Of a DNA stretch of 5,814 bases, positions 1 through 5,437 are shown piece by piece. Origin of the DNA: Sphingomonadaceae bacterium (lineage in GTDB: Bacteria; Pseudomonadota; Alphaproteobacteria; Sphingomonadales; Sphingomonadaceae); NCBI GenBank assembly GCA_020446665.1, contig JAGREF010000262.1, positions 1 through 5,814 on the forward strand. Direction: 5' to 3'. The notes under the pieces are model-generated. The model was not told where the DNA came from, did not search any database, and saw only the letters and a program-made list of their open reading frames with translations. Each line of letters starts with the position of its first letter. The stretch's first letter is position 1. The position numbers and the translations under genes were made by a program.

Positions 1-422
1 TGAAGCTGACCGAGGAAGTGGACGCAATGCGGACCATCGGCATTTCCCCGATGGAAGCGCTGGTGATCCCGCGCATTCTTGCCTCGGTGCTGATGATGCC
101 GCTGCTGGGTTTCTATTCCGCCGTGGTGGCCATTATCGGCGGCGCCGTGATCGCGGATCTGACGCTGGGCATTCCCTTCTTCACTTTCCTGACCCGGATC
201 AAGGAAGTGGTGCCGCTCTATGACCTCTATGTCGGCATGATAAAGGCGCCGGTCTTCGGCCTGATCGTGGCGCTGTCTGGCTGCTATCAGGGGATGCAGG
301 TGCAGGGCAATTCCGAACAGGTCGGCCTGCGCACCACCATGGCCGTGGTGCAGGCGATTTTTGCGGTTATCGTGCTCGATGCCTTCTTCGCCGTCTTCTT
401 CACGGAGATCGGCTGGGGATGA
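1..422 (+). CDS. mlaE: MlaE-family lipid ABC transporter permease, 3' part
   Basis: The gene is cut by the left window edge. The first complete codon is at 3 and 139 residues are visible. MlaE is the inner-membrane permease subunit of the Mla (MCE-type) transporter, which trades phospholipids between the inner membrane and the periplasmic or outer-membrane side. The visible part opens with KLTEEVDAMRTIGISPMEAL, matching the conserved cytoplasmic coupling-helix segment of the family (TEE-DA-R-MGI-P). It continues with VIPR and several hydrophobic stretches that look like the C-terminal membrane helices. A conserved-looking segment, QVQGNSEQVGLRTT, precedes the last helix, and the protein ends in FFTEIGWG. 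The stop codon overlaps the start of mlaF in an ATGA arrangement (419-422), so the two are probably translationally coupled. The GTG at 18 is an internal codon, not a start. Confidence 0.93.
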   Translation, partial: KLTEEVDAMRTIGISPMEALVIPRILASVLMMPLLGFYSAVVAIIGGAVIADLTLGIPFFTFLTRIKEVVPLYDLYVGMIKAPVFGLIVALSGCYQGMQVQGNSEQVGLRTTMAVVQAIFAVIVLDAFFAVFFTEIGWG

Positions 423-1288
423 GCGAGCAGGAAACCGACAGCGCGGAAACGCGCCACCTCACCCGCTATCGCGGCGATTATCCCATTGTCGTGGACGGGC
501 TGGTCAACCGCTTTGGCACTCAGACCGTGCATGAAGATTTGTCGCTCAAGGTCCGCCGCGGCGAGATTATTGGCGTCGTGGGCGGCTCTGGCACGGGCAA
601 GTCTGTGCTGATGCGCTCGATCATCGGCTTGCAGCACCCCTCCGAAGGGCAGATCGAAGTATTTGGCCGCTCGATCACCGATGCCGAGCCGGACCAGAAT
701 CTGGGCGTGCGCAGCCGCTGGGGCGTGTTGTTTCAGGGCGGGGCGCTGTTTTCCACCCTGACGGTGGGCGAAAATGTCGAAGTCCCGCTGCGGCAATTCT
801 ACCCCGACATCGAAGACGAACTGCTGCACGAAATCGCCCGTTACAAGGTGATGCTGTCGGGCCTGCCGGAAGAGGCGGTTAGCAAGTACCCTTCTGAACT
901 GTCAGGCGGGATGAAGAAGCGCGCCGGCCTTGCCCGCGCTCTGGCGCTGGACCCTGAGCTGCTGTTTCTGGACGAGCCGACCGCCGGGCTGGACCCGATT
1001 GGCGCGGCGGCCTTTGACCGGCTGACCCGCGAATTGAAGGAAACGCTGGGGCTGACCGTGTTCCTCATCACGCATGATCTGGACACGCTGCACGAGATTT
1101 GTGACCGGGTGGCGGTGCTGGCAGACAGGAAAGTGATTGCCGTGGGCACGATTGACGAGCTGCTGGCGCTCGATCACCCCTGGATACAGGAATATTTCAA
1201 CGGTCCGCGTGGCCGGGCCGCACTTGCCAGCAAGGAACGCAACAACTTTGCGGGCAAGATGGACAAGCAGCCCAAGGCCGGGGCATAG
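419..1288 (+). CDS. mlaF: MlaF-family ABC transporter ATP-binding protein
   Basis: This 289-aa cytoplasmic ATPase powers the Mla lipid transporter and works as a dimer under two MlaE permeases. All nucleotide-binding motifs are present. Walker A is GGSGTGKS (residues 55-62), the Q-loop glutamine is Q106 in VLFQGGALFSTLTVGENV, and the signature is LSGGM (161-165). Walker B is LLFLDEP (181-187, catalytic E186), the D-loop is GLDP (190-193) and the H-loop histidine is H219. The combination LSGGMKKRAGLARA with the GALF-S-LTV-ENV stretch is typical of MlaF rather than of other ABC families. An N-terminal extension of about 20 residues is polar, and the C-terminal tail after EYFNG is charged, without a recognised domain. 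The ATG at 419 overlaps the mlaE stop by 4 nt. A GGAG at 404-407 lies upstream at loose spacing. mlaD follows after 9 nt. Confidence 0.96.
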   Translation: MSEQETDSAETRHLTRYRGDYPIVVDGLVNRFGTQTVHEDLSLKVRRGEIIGVVGGSGTGKSVLMRSIIGLQHPSEGQIEVFGRSITDAEPDQNLGVRSRWGVLFQGGALFSTLTVGENVEVPLRQFYPDIEDELLHEIARYKVMLSGLPEEAVSKYPSELSGGMKKRAGLARALALDPELLFLDEPTAGLDPIGAAAFDRLTRELKETLGLTVFLITHDLDTLHEICDRVAVLADRKVIAVGTIDELLALDHPWIQEYFNGPRGRAALASKERNNFAGKMDKQPKAGA

Positions 1289-1293
1289 AGGGG
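1287..1293 (+). promoter_or_regulatory. ribosome binding site of mlaD
   Basis: The purine run AGAGGGG lies 4 nt before the ATG at 1298 and overlaps the end of the mlaF stop codon. It supports that start, which also places the membrane anchor at residues 8-30, where MlaD proteins carry it. Confidence 0.6.
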
Positions 1294-1297
1294 CACG

Positions 1298-2245
1298 ATG
1301 GAAACACGCGCAAATCATGTCTGGGTCGGGGTGGTCACCCTCGCATTGCTGGGGGCAGCGGCGGCCTTCTTCGTCTGGCTGGCCGGTCTCAGCGCCGGTT
1401 CGCAGAAGGATTATGACATCCTGTTCAAACAATCGGTGGCGGGTCTGACCAAGGGATCGCAGGTCTCCTTCGCCGGGGTGCCGGTGGGGCAGGTGGACGA
1501 TATCGAATTGTGGGAGAAAGATCCGGATTATGTGCGGGTGCGGATCAGCGTGGATGAAGATGTGCCGATCCTGGTAGGGACCACCGCCACGGTGCAAAGC
1601 TCCTTCACCGGTGTTTCCACCATCATGCTCGACGGCGCGCGCGCCGATGCGCCGCCGATTACCTGCGAAACCACGGCCTGCCCGCAAGGCGTGCCGGTGA
1701 TCCCGCCCAAGGCGGGCGGGCTGGGCGAATTGCTGGCCAATGCGCCGCTGCTGCTGGAACGGCTGGCGACTGTGACCGAACGGCTGGACATGCTGATGTC
1801 AGACGAAAATCTGGCCAATCTTTCCGGCATCCTCGAAAATTCGAACCGGATGAGCCGCAATCTGGCCGACGCCAGCCCGCAGGTGGAAGGCACGCTGAAG
1901 GAATTGCAGGTTACGTTGAAGGAAGCGGGCGAAGCGCTGGATGCGTTCGAGAAAGTGATGGGGTCGACCGACACGCTCATCAATGAAGAGGGCAAGTCGA
2001 TGGCAGTGCAGCTGCGCGAAACGCTGAAATCGGCCAATGCAGCGGCGCTATCCCTGTCCAAGACGCTGGACAGCGCGGAACCGGCAGCGCGCCGCCTGAA
2101 CACGGAAACGCTCCCGGCGGCAGAGGCCAGCCTGCGTGAATTGCGCGCCGCCAGCAAGGCGCTGCGCGATGTGACGGAAAAGATCGAAAACCAGGGCGCT
2201 GGTTCGATCATCAAGGGGCAGTCGCTGCCCGATTACGAGCCATGA
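1298..2245 (+). CDS. mlaD: MlaD-family MCE-domain lipid-binding protein
   Basis: This 315-aa subunit is anchored in the inner membrane and faces the periplasm. In the family, MCE domains form a hexameric ring with a hydrophobic pore through which lipid passes to or from the MlaE permease. The N-terminus has one hydrophobic helix (about residues 8-30). An MCE domain follows at about 38-113, recognised from DILFKQSVAGLTKGSQVSFAGVPVGQV (the typical V-GL--GS-V---GV-VG-V pattern) and from FTGVSTIMLDG at its end. The remainder (about 140-300) is rich in Leu, Ala and Glu and looks like long helices or coiled coil, so the protein is longer than short MlaD proteins of about 180 aa. A proline-rich linker carries two cysteines, C123 and C128 (CETTAC), which could form a periplasmic disulfide; that is inference. 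The gene lies 9 nt after mlaF. Confidence 0.94.
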   Translation: METRANHVWVGVVTLALLGAAAAFFVWLAGLSAGSQKDYDILFKQSVAGLTKGSQVSFAGVPVGQVDDIELWEKDPDYVRVRISVDEDVPILVGTTATVQSSFTGVSTIMLDGARADAPPITCETTACPQGVPVIPPKAGGLGELLANAPLLLERLATVTERLDMLMSDENLANLSGILENSNRMSRNLADASPQVEGTLKELQVTLKEAGEALDAFEKVMGSTDTLINEEGKSMAVQLRETLKSANAAALSLSKTLDSAEPAARRLNTETLPAAEASLRELRAASKALRDVTEKIENQGAGSIIKGQSLPDYEP

Positions 2246-2255
2246 GGAACAGGTG

Positions 2256-2849
2256 ATGAAGCTTGCCAACCCGATCCTGCTGGCCCCGCTTGCGGCCTTT
2301 ACGCTGGCCGGTTGTGTCAGCCTGACCCCCGATCTGCCGGAATCCATGCTGGTGCTGACCCCCACGGCGCAGGCCCCGGCGGGCAGTGGCGGCGCGGCCA
2401 CTGCTGCTGAAGCGATTGCCGTGCTGGAACCCGAAGCGCCCGCGAAGCTGAATGTGCTGCGCGTGCCGGTGCAGGTCGATGCCAGCAATATCGCCTATCT
2501 CAAGGATGCGCTGTGGGTGGAAAAACCCGCGCGCCTGTTCCGCCGCCTGCTGGCCGAAACGATCCGGGTGAAATCCAGCAAGATGGTGGTCGATGGCGAT
2601 GAACCCGGGCTTGCGGCTGACACGCGCCTGCGCGGGACCTTGCTCGATTTCGGCTATGACGCGCAGGCACAGGCGGCGGTGGTCCGCTATGACGCCGTGC
2701 GGGTGAGCAAGGATGGCGCCGTGGAAACCCGCCGCTTTGAAAGCGTGGTGCCGGGTGTGAGTGCAGAAGCAGGCCCCGTGGGCCGCGCGCTCAACGAAGC
2801 AGCGAATGAAGTGGCTGGTGAAGTCGCGGATTGGGTTGCTGGCGGGTAA
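2256..2849 (+). CDS. ABC-type transport auxiliary lipoprotein (PqiC/YmbA-like)
   Basis: This is a predicted lipoprotein of 197 aa. The N-terminus MKLANPILLAPLAAFTLAGC is a lipoprotein signal peptide with lipobox LAGC, putting the lipidated cysteine at residue 20. Residues VSLTPDLPESMLVLTP after the cysteine, then LNVLRVPVQV, a DALWVEKPARLFRRLLAETI block and a helical C-terminus match the ABC_trans_aux family (PqiC/YmbA type). Such lipoproteins usually sit in the outer membrane and accept or hand over lipid from MCE transporters. Its place directly after mlaD, 7-10 nt from the mlaD stop, fits that role. I chose ATG 2256 over GTG 2253 because AGGA (2245-2248) then has 7-nt spacing instead of 4. 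An Ala/Pro/Gly-rich linker lies at about residues 37-55. The family assignment rests on motif pattern and context, not on an alignment. Confidence 0.82.
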   Translation: MKLANPILLAPLAAFTLAGCVSLTPDLPESMLVLTPTAQAPAGSGGAATAAEAIAVLEPEAPAKLNVLRVPVQVDASNIAYLKDALWVEKPARLFRRLLAETIRVKSSKMVVDGDEPGLAADTRLRGTLLDFGYDAQAQAAVVRYDAVRVSKDGAVETRRFESVVPGVSAEAGPVGRALNEAANEVAGEVADWVAGG

Positions 2850-2858
2850 GATTGCGGT

Positions 2859-2880
2859 CTTTCGGGAAATGTCCCGAAAG
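2859..2880 (+). terminator. hairpin after the mla operon, possible terminator
   Basis: A perfect 9-bp stem, CTTTCGGGA (2859-2867) and TCCCGAAAG (2872-2880), encloses the loop AATG and starts 9 nt after the lipoprotein stop codon. No T-run follows, so it is not a textbook intrinsic terminator. It could protect the mRNA 3' end or assist termination. A second small stem, GCGCT/AGCGC with loop CCGT (2880-2893), follows immediately. Confidence 0.45.
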
Positions 2881-2903
2881 CGCTCCGTAGCGCCCCACAC
2901 AAT

Positions 2904-2936
2904 CGTCATCCCAGCGAAAGCTGGGATCGCTGTCGG
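2904..2936 (+). repeat. left inverted repeat, REP-like hairpin
   Basis: This 33-bp repeat begins CGTCATCCCAGCGAAAGCTG. The reverse complement of 3230-3262 matches it at 31 of 33 positions, and the first 23 are identical. Inside it, ATCCCAGC and GCTGGGAT (2908-2915, 2920-2927) form an 8-bp stem with a GAAA loop. Translated in one frame it reads VIPAKAGI, the peptide often produced by dispersed intergenic repeats of this kind in proteobacteria. It lies just downstream of the mla operon. Confidence 0.88.
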
Positions 2937-2937
2937 C

Positions 2938-2955
2938 CCCGTGCTAGCTCACGGG
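2938..2955 (+). promoter_or_regulatory. hairpin directly before the nuclease start codon
   Basis: CCCGTG (2938-2943) pairs perfectly with CACGGG (2950-2955) around the loop CTAGCT and ends one base before the ATG at 2957. The only purine-rich bases available to the ribosome (CGGGA, 2952-2956) lie mostly in the stem. Folding would be expected to restrict initiation. The in-frame TAG at 2945-2947 rules out a longer N-terminus. Confidence 0.45.
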
Positions 2956-2956
2956 A

Positions 2957-3229
2957 ATGGGTGGCTGGGTCTATATCATGACCAACAAGCACGATGGCGT
3001 GCTCTATATCGGCGTGACGGCCGACCTGCCCGCACGGATCATGCAGCACCGGACCGGCAAAGGCTCTGCCTTTTGCCGCCGCTACGGTCTTGACCGTTTG
3101 GTCTATGCCGAACCACACGGCAGCATTGTGGATGCCATCGCGAGGGAAAAAGCGATGAAGGCGTGGAAAATCGAGCTGATCGAGGAGGTCAACCCGGAGT
3201 GGCGCGATCTATTCGAGGACATTGCCTGA
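2957..3229 (+). CDS. small GIY-YIG nuclease-domain protein
   Basis: This 90-aa protein consists almost entirely of one GIY-YIG domain, the fold used by UvrC, homing endonucleases and small UPF0213/YhbQ-like proteins to cut DNA with a single metal ion. The GIY element is VYI (residues 5-7) and the YIG element is YIG (17-19). The catalytic arginine is R27 in DLPARIMQHR, with H31 nearby. The metal-binding glutamate is E64 in AIAREKAMK. The C-terminus IELIEEVNPEWRDLFEDIA carries the conserved NP-WRDL pattern of stand-alone members. The active-site residues look intact. Compared with my memory of relatives, about four residues seem to be missing between K65 and K71. ATG 2957 is the only plausible start, with no separate Shine-Dalgarno site. 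G+C is about 58% by hand count, lower than a sampled part of the neighbouring lipoprotein gene. The gene is enclosed by inverted repeats. The biological substrate is unknown; the flanking palindromes are a candidate. Confidence 0.9.
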   Translation: MGGWVYIMTNKHDGVLYIGVTADLPARIMQHRTGKGSAFCRRYGLDRLVYAEPHGSIVDAIAREKAMKAWKIELIEEVNPEWRDLFEDIA

Positions 3230-3262
3230 CCGAGAGCGGTCCCAGCTTTCGCTGGGATGACG
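3230..3262 (-). repeat. right inverted repeat, REP-like hairpin
   Basis: This is the inverted partner of 2904-2936, with two mismatches out of 33. On the + strand, TCCCAGC (3240-3246) and GCTGGGA (3251-3257) form a 7-bp stem with loop TTTC, flanked by one G-T wobble. On the - strand the loop reads GAAA. The repeat starts immediately after the nuclease stop (3227-3229). It ends 12 nt from the end of the ATP12 gene on the other strand, so it would be the first structure at the 3' end of that operon's mRNA. No T-run accompanies it. Confidence 0.88.
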
Positions 3263-3274
3263 GGTAAGGATAAC

Positions 3275-3970
3275 CTAACCCCGCACCAGCTCCGCCAGCG
3301 TCATCGCACGAGCAAATTCTGCGCCGCGCTTTTCCCGGCGGGCCTTGGCTTCGAAGTCTTCGCCCCACAATTCGATCTGCCACAATTCTTCCAGATTGGC
3401 GGCATCCCACAGGGCCGCTCCATCGGTACCCTCGCGCAAGGCTTCCAGCGCGATCACCAGCGAGGCGGAGAGCGAGGACAGCGCCTGCAGGGCGGACAGC
3501 GTGAAGGGGTCAAACCGTTCCACATGGCTGCGCAGCCGTGCCAGTGTTTCCGGCGGCTGAGCGCGATGGATGATGCCGCTGATCCGTTCAAAACGCACAT
3601 CGTGGCGGTGTTCGCAGGCGGTCAGCAGCGGCTCCCACACCTCTTGCTGCCGCGCAAACAGCGGCTCATCCGGGTCGCCGCGATAGCACAGCGTATCGGT
3701 TTCCGCGAAAGCGAGAATGCGTTCGATTGTCTCGCGCGGATCGGGGGCGACCAGATCGAGCGCGAAATCCACCGCATCGCGCAGGGCGAACAGCTTCAGG
3801 TCGATTTCTTCCCCCTGCGCGCGCCATTCTTCGGCCAGCGCCTCTGCCAGCGCCGGTGTCGGCACCACTTGCGCTGCGCCTTGCGCGGTCTTGATCGCCC
3901 GCCCATCGAGAAGCACACGCCAGCCACCGTCAGCCTCAGCGACGGAAACCTTTTTATAGAAACGCTTCAT
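3275..3970 (-). CDS. ATP12-family F1-ATPase assembly chaperone
   Basis: This 231-aa soluble protein belongs to the ATP12 family. In mitochondria the family binds the F1 alpha subunit and keeps it from aggregating before it joins beta; alphaproteobacterial members are thought to act likewise. Family features visible are the opening KRFYKKVSVAEADGGWRVLL, LDGRAIKTA (21-29), and LAEALAEEWRAQGEEI (41-56). Further on are FAETDTLCYR (88-97), RQQEVWEPLL (107-116), ISGI with a following Q (130-138), and the C-terminal LEELWQIELWGED (193-205). The segment where many members carry a PLTRLANTAID-like stretch reads FALRDAVDFALD here, keeping the arginine, so it is a divergent variant. The ATG (3968-3970) overlaps the stop of the upstream 73-aa gene by one base. 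A GGAGG lies 11 nt before it. This is the last gene of the minus-strand operon. Confidence 0.9.
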   Translation of the reverse strand: MKRFYKKVSVAEADGGWRVLLDGRAIKTAQGAAQVVPTPALAEALAEEWRAQGEEIDLKLFALRDAVDFALDLVAPDPRETIERILAFAETDTLCYRGDPDEPLFARQQEVWEPLLTACEHRHDVRFERISGIIHRAQPPETLARLRSHVERFDPFTLSALQALSSLSASLVIALEALREGTDGAALWDAANLEELWQIELWGEDFEAKARREKRGAEFARAMTLAELVRG

Positions 3971-4191
3971 CAGTCGGGAGTCCTCCAGCGCCGCGCGAGC
4001 AGCTGCGGCATGACGAAGAAATCGGCCAGCCCCACGGCCAGCAAGATCCAGCCGACCAATTCGGGCCAGGCCAGCTTGTCGCTGACAATCAGCAAGCCGA
4101 GGACCACGAAAACGACACCCAGAATCCGCATGAGATTGAGGATGAAGAACCGGGTCTTCGCAAGATCTTCAGGGGTGGGGGATGCGCTCAC
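3970..4191 (-). CDS. 73-aa membrane protein of unknown function
   Basis: I do not recognise this protein. It has a short polar N-terminus (VSASPTPEDLAKTR), then two hydrophobic helices at about residues 15-36 and 44-65 joined by DKLAWPE, and ends with the basic tail LLARRWRTPD. It is therefore probably a two-pass inner-membrane protein. I chose the GTG at 4191-4189 because it overlaps the stop codon of the phosphatase gene in a GTGA arrangement, matching the tight overlaps at the other operon junctions. It also has GGGGGA 9 nt upstream. A longer version from TTG 4218 would give 82 aa but overlap the phosphatase by 31 nt with no visible advantage. Its stop overlaps the ATP12 start by one base, so the two are likely made together, which does not prove a shared function. 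Confidence 0.8.
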   Translation of the reverse strand: MSASPTPEDLAKTRFFILNLMRILGVVFVVLGLLIVSDKLAWPELVGWILLAVGLADFFVMPQLLARRWRTPD

Positions 4192-4838
4192 AGCAGCATG
4201 TCCCCCAGTTGCTGGCAATCCTGCGCGACGGCTTCCGCGCCATATTCAAGCAGTTCCTGCGCCGTGTGATAACCCCAGTCGACCCCGATCGCGCGCATAT
4301 TGATGGCGCGGGCCATTTCCATGTCGAAACTGGTATCGCCGATCATCACTGCATCGTCCACTTGCGCGCCCGCTTCGAACAGCACCGCTTCCAGCATGGC
4401 GGGATGCGGTTTGGAAGGATGGCGGTCGGCCGTCTGCAGGCTCACGAACAGGTCGGCAATGCCATGGCTGGCGAGGCAGTTGGCCAGCCCCCGGTCGCTT
4501 TTGCCGGTCGCCACGGCCAGTTCCCAGCCCGCATCGCGCAGCCGCAGCAGCAGTGCCTCCATCCCGTCAAACAGCGGCTCTTGCAAACGGCCTTGCTCGC
4601 GGCTGGCGCGGAAGGAATCCTTGTAGGCCTGCACGATATGCGCCTGAATCTCCGGCGCACTGTCTGGTGCGAGCAGCCGCACCGCTTGGGGCAGGCTGAG
4701 GCCAACAATGCGGCGGATATCGTGCCGGTCGGGTGCGGGCAGGCCGCCAGCGGCAAAGGCATCCTCCATGGATTCGCAAATGCTCGCCTGCCCATCCACC
4801 AGCGTGCCATCGCAATCGAAGATCGCCAGCCTGCTCAT
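4188..4838 (-). CDS. HAD-IA family hydrolase, phosphoglycolate-phosphatase-like
   Basis: This 216-aa cytoplasmic phosphatase belongs to the haloacid dehalogenase superfamily. Motif I is DCDGTLVD, with nucleophile D8 and acid/base D10. Motif II is ATGKS with T111. Motif III is K143 in SKPHP. Motif IV is GDTSFD with D168 and D172, which bind magnesium. The helical region between motif I and motif II (about residues 16-90) is the C1 cap of subfamily IA, as in Gph and PpaX. Substrate is not readable from sequence; phosphoglycolate, pyrophosphate or another small phosphate ester are all possible. The ATG (4838-4836) overlaps the stop of the upstream PaiB-like gene by 4 nt in ATGA form and no strong Shine-Dalgarno site is seen, so translation probably depends on coupling. 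Length is normal for the family. Confidence 0.92.
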   Translation of the reverse strand: MSRLAIFDCDGTLVDGQASICESMEDAFAAGGLPAPDRHDIRRIVGLSLPQAVRLLAPDSAPEIQAHIVQAYKDSFRASREQGRLQEPLFDGMEALLLRLRDAGWELAVATGKSDRGLANCLASHGIADLFVSLQTADRHPSKPHPAMLEAVLFEAGAQVDDAVMIGDTSFDMEMARAINMRAIGVDWGYHTAQELLEYGAEAVAQDCQQLGDMLL

Positions 4839-5437
4839 GGGGCCAGTGTCCGCATCAATTGGGCGAGGGCGGGGGAGCCCTGTGACGCCAGCGCGGCGGC
4901 GATGGTTTCACGTTCGGTGGCGCTCTTGTTCTGAGACAGCTTGAAGGTCGGGCGCCAGGCCAGCACTTCCAGCTCGAAGCCGACGATGCCGCCCAGCAAT
5001 TTGCGCCAGCGTTCTTCGCTCACATCGTCGCGGCTCCACGGCGTGCCGCCTTCCACGCGCGCCTCATGGCGCTCACCCAGCGTGTGGAGCAGTGCCTCCA
5101 GCCCGTCCTGATCCATGCGCCGCACGCGCCCTTCCAGCTCCAGCGAGACATAGTTCCATGTCGGCACGGTGTCGCGGTCGTCATACCAGCGCGGGCTGAC
5201 ATAGGCGTCCGGCCCGTTGACCACCACCAGCGCGGTTTCCCCCGCCAGATGCCGGGTCAGCGCATTGCCGCGCGCAAGGTGAAACTGCACCGCGCCATCG
5301 CCGGTGGAGACCAGCGGGACATGCGCCACACGCGGGCCATCCTCTGTCGCTGCAAAGACCATGCCGAAACCCACCTGTTCCAGCAGCGCCTCGTGCAGCG
5401 TGCGGTCATCATGGCGGAAGGCGGCGTTGGGATGCAT
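4835..5437 (-). CDS. paiB: PaiB-like FMN-binding split-barrel protein
   Basis: This 200-aa protein belongs to the PaiB family, which has a flavin-reductase-like split barrel fold and was named from a Bacillus regulator of protease and sporulation genes. Family hallmarks are the start MHPNAAFRHDD, AHVPL (38-42) and FHLARGNAL (52-60). The long conserved block GPDAYVSPRWYDDRDTVPTW runs from 75 to 94, and FKLSQNKS (165-172) lies near the C-terminus. Members bind FMN and form dimers. The annotation as a transcriptional repressor is inherited from Bacillus, and no DNA-binding motif is evident here, so a flavin- or heme-related role is equally possible. The ATG (5437-5435) overlaps the stop of the RluA-family gene by one base. 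Its own stop overlaps the phosphatase start by 4 nt. Confidence 0.9.
   Translation of the reverse strand: MHPNAAFRHDDRTLHEALLEQVGFGMVFAATEDGPRVAHVPLVSTGDGAVQFHLARGNALTRHLAGETALVVVNGPDAYVSPRWYDDRDTVPTWNYVSLELEGRVRRMDQDGLEALLHTLGERHEARVEGGTPWSRDDVSEERWRKLLGGIVGFELEVLAWRPTFKLSQNKSATERETIAAALASQGSPALAQLMRTLAP

Larger units (their letters stand above)
2904..3262 (+). mobile_element. putative repeat-bounded GIY-YIG nuclease cassette
   Basis: This 359-bp unit consists of the left inverted repeat, a start-proximal hairpin, the GIY-YIG nuclease gene and the right inverted repeat. The repeat ends fit tightly: the right copy starts on the base after the nuclease stop codon. It is inserted between two convergent operons, a spot that tolerates insertions. 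An 8-bp direct repeat, CGGGTAAG, occurs at 2843-2850 and 3261-3268, but it sits 53 nt outside the left end and overlaps the right end by 2 nt, so it is weak evidence for a target duplication. Mobility is inferred from the arrangement. No transposase is present, and the nuclease would have to serve that role or mobilisation would be in trans. Confidence 0.45.

Noticed and set aside
902..1687. A 261-codon open frame on the - strand
   Set aside because: It lies opposite mlaF and mlaD, both with clear motifs, and its translation is His/Arg/Gly-rich low-information sequence.
2253..2255. GTG start for the auxiliary lipoprotein
   Set aside because: ATG 2256 has better spacing from AGGA; the difference is one residue and the lipobox is unaffected.
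2850..2956. A dedicated promoter for the nuclease gene
   Set aside because: I found no convincing -35/-10 pair. The stretch is filled by hairpins, and the gene may be read from the mla transcript.
2761..3093. A 110-codon + strand frame containing the peptide VIPAKAGI
   Set aside because: The peptide is the chance translation of the left repeat. The frame overlaps the lipoprotein end and the nuclease gene and has no family pattern.
3704..3713. CGCGAAAGCG, similar to the core of the REP-like repeat
   Set aside because: It lies in the ATP12 codons for the conserved FAETD segment, and the flanking bases do not match the repeat, so it is coincidence.
4188..4218. TTG start at 4218 giving an 82-aa membrane protein
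   Set aside because: GTG 4191 forms a 4-nt overlap with the phosphatase stop, has a good purine-rich site upstream and needs no long overlap.
3257..4303. A 348-codon open frame on the + strand
   Set aside because: It is antisense to the ATP12 gene and the 73-aa gene, which have family motifs and overlapping start/stop junctions. Its translation shows no recognisable domain. Long antisense frames are common in high-G+C DNA.
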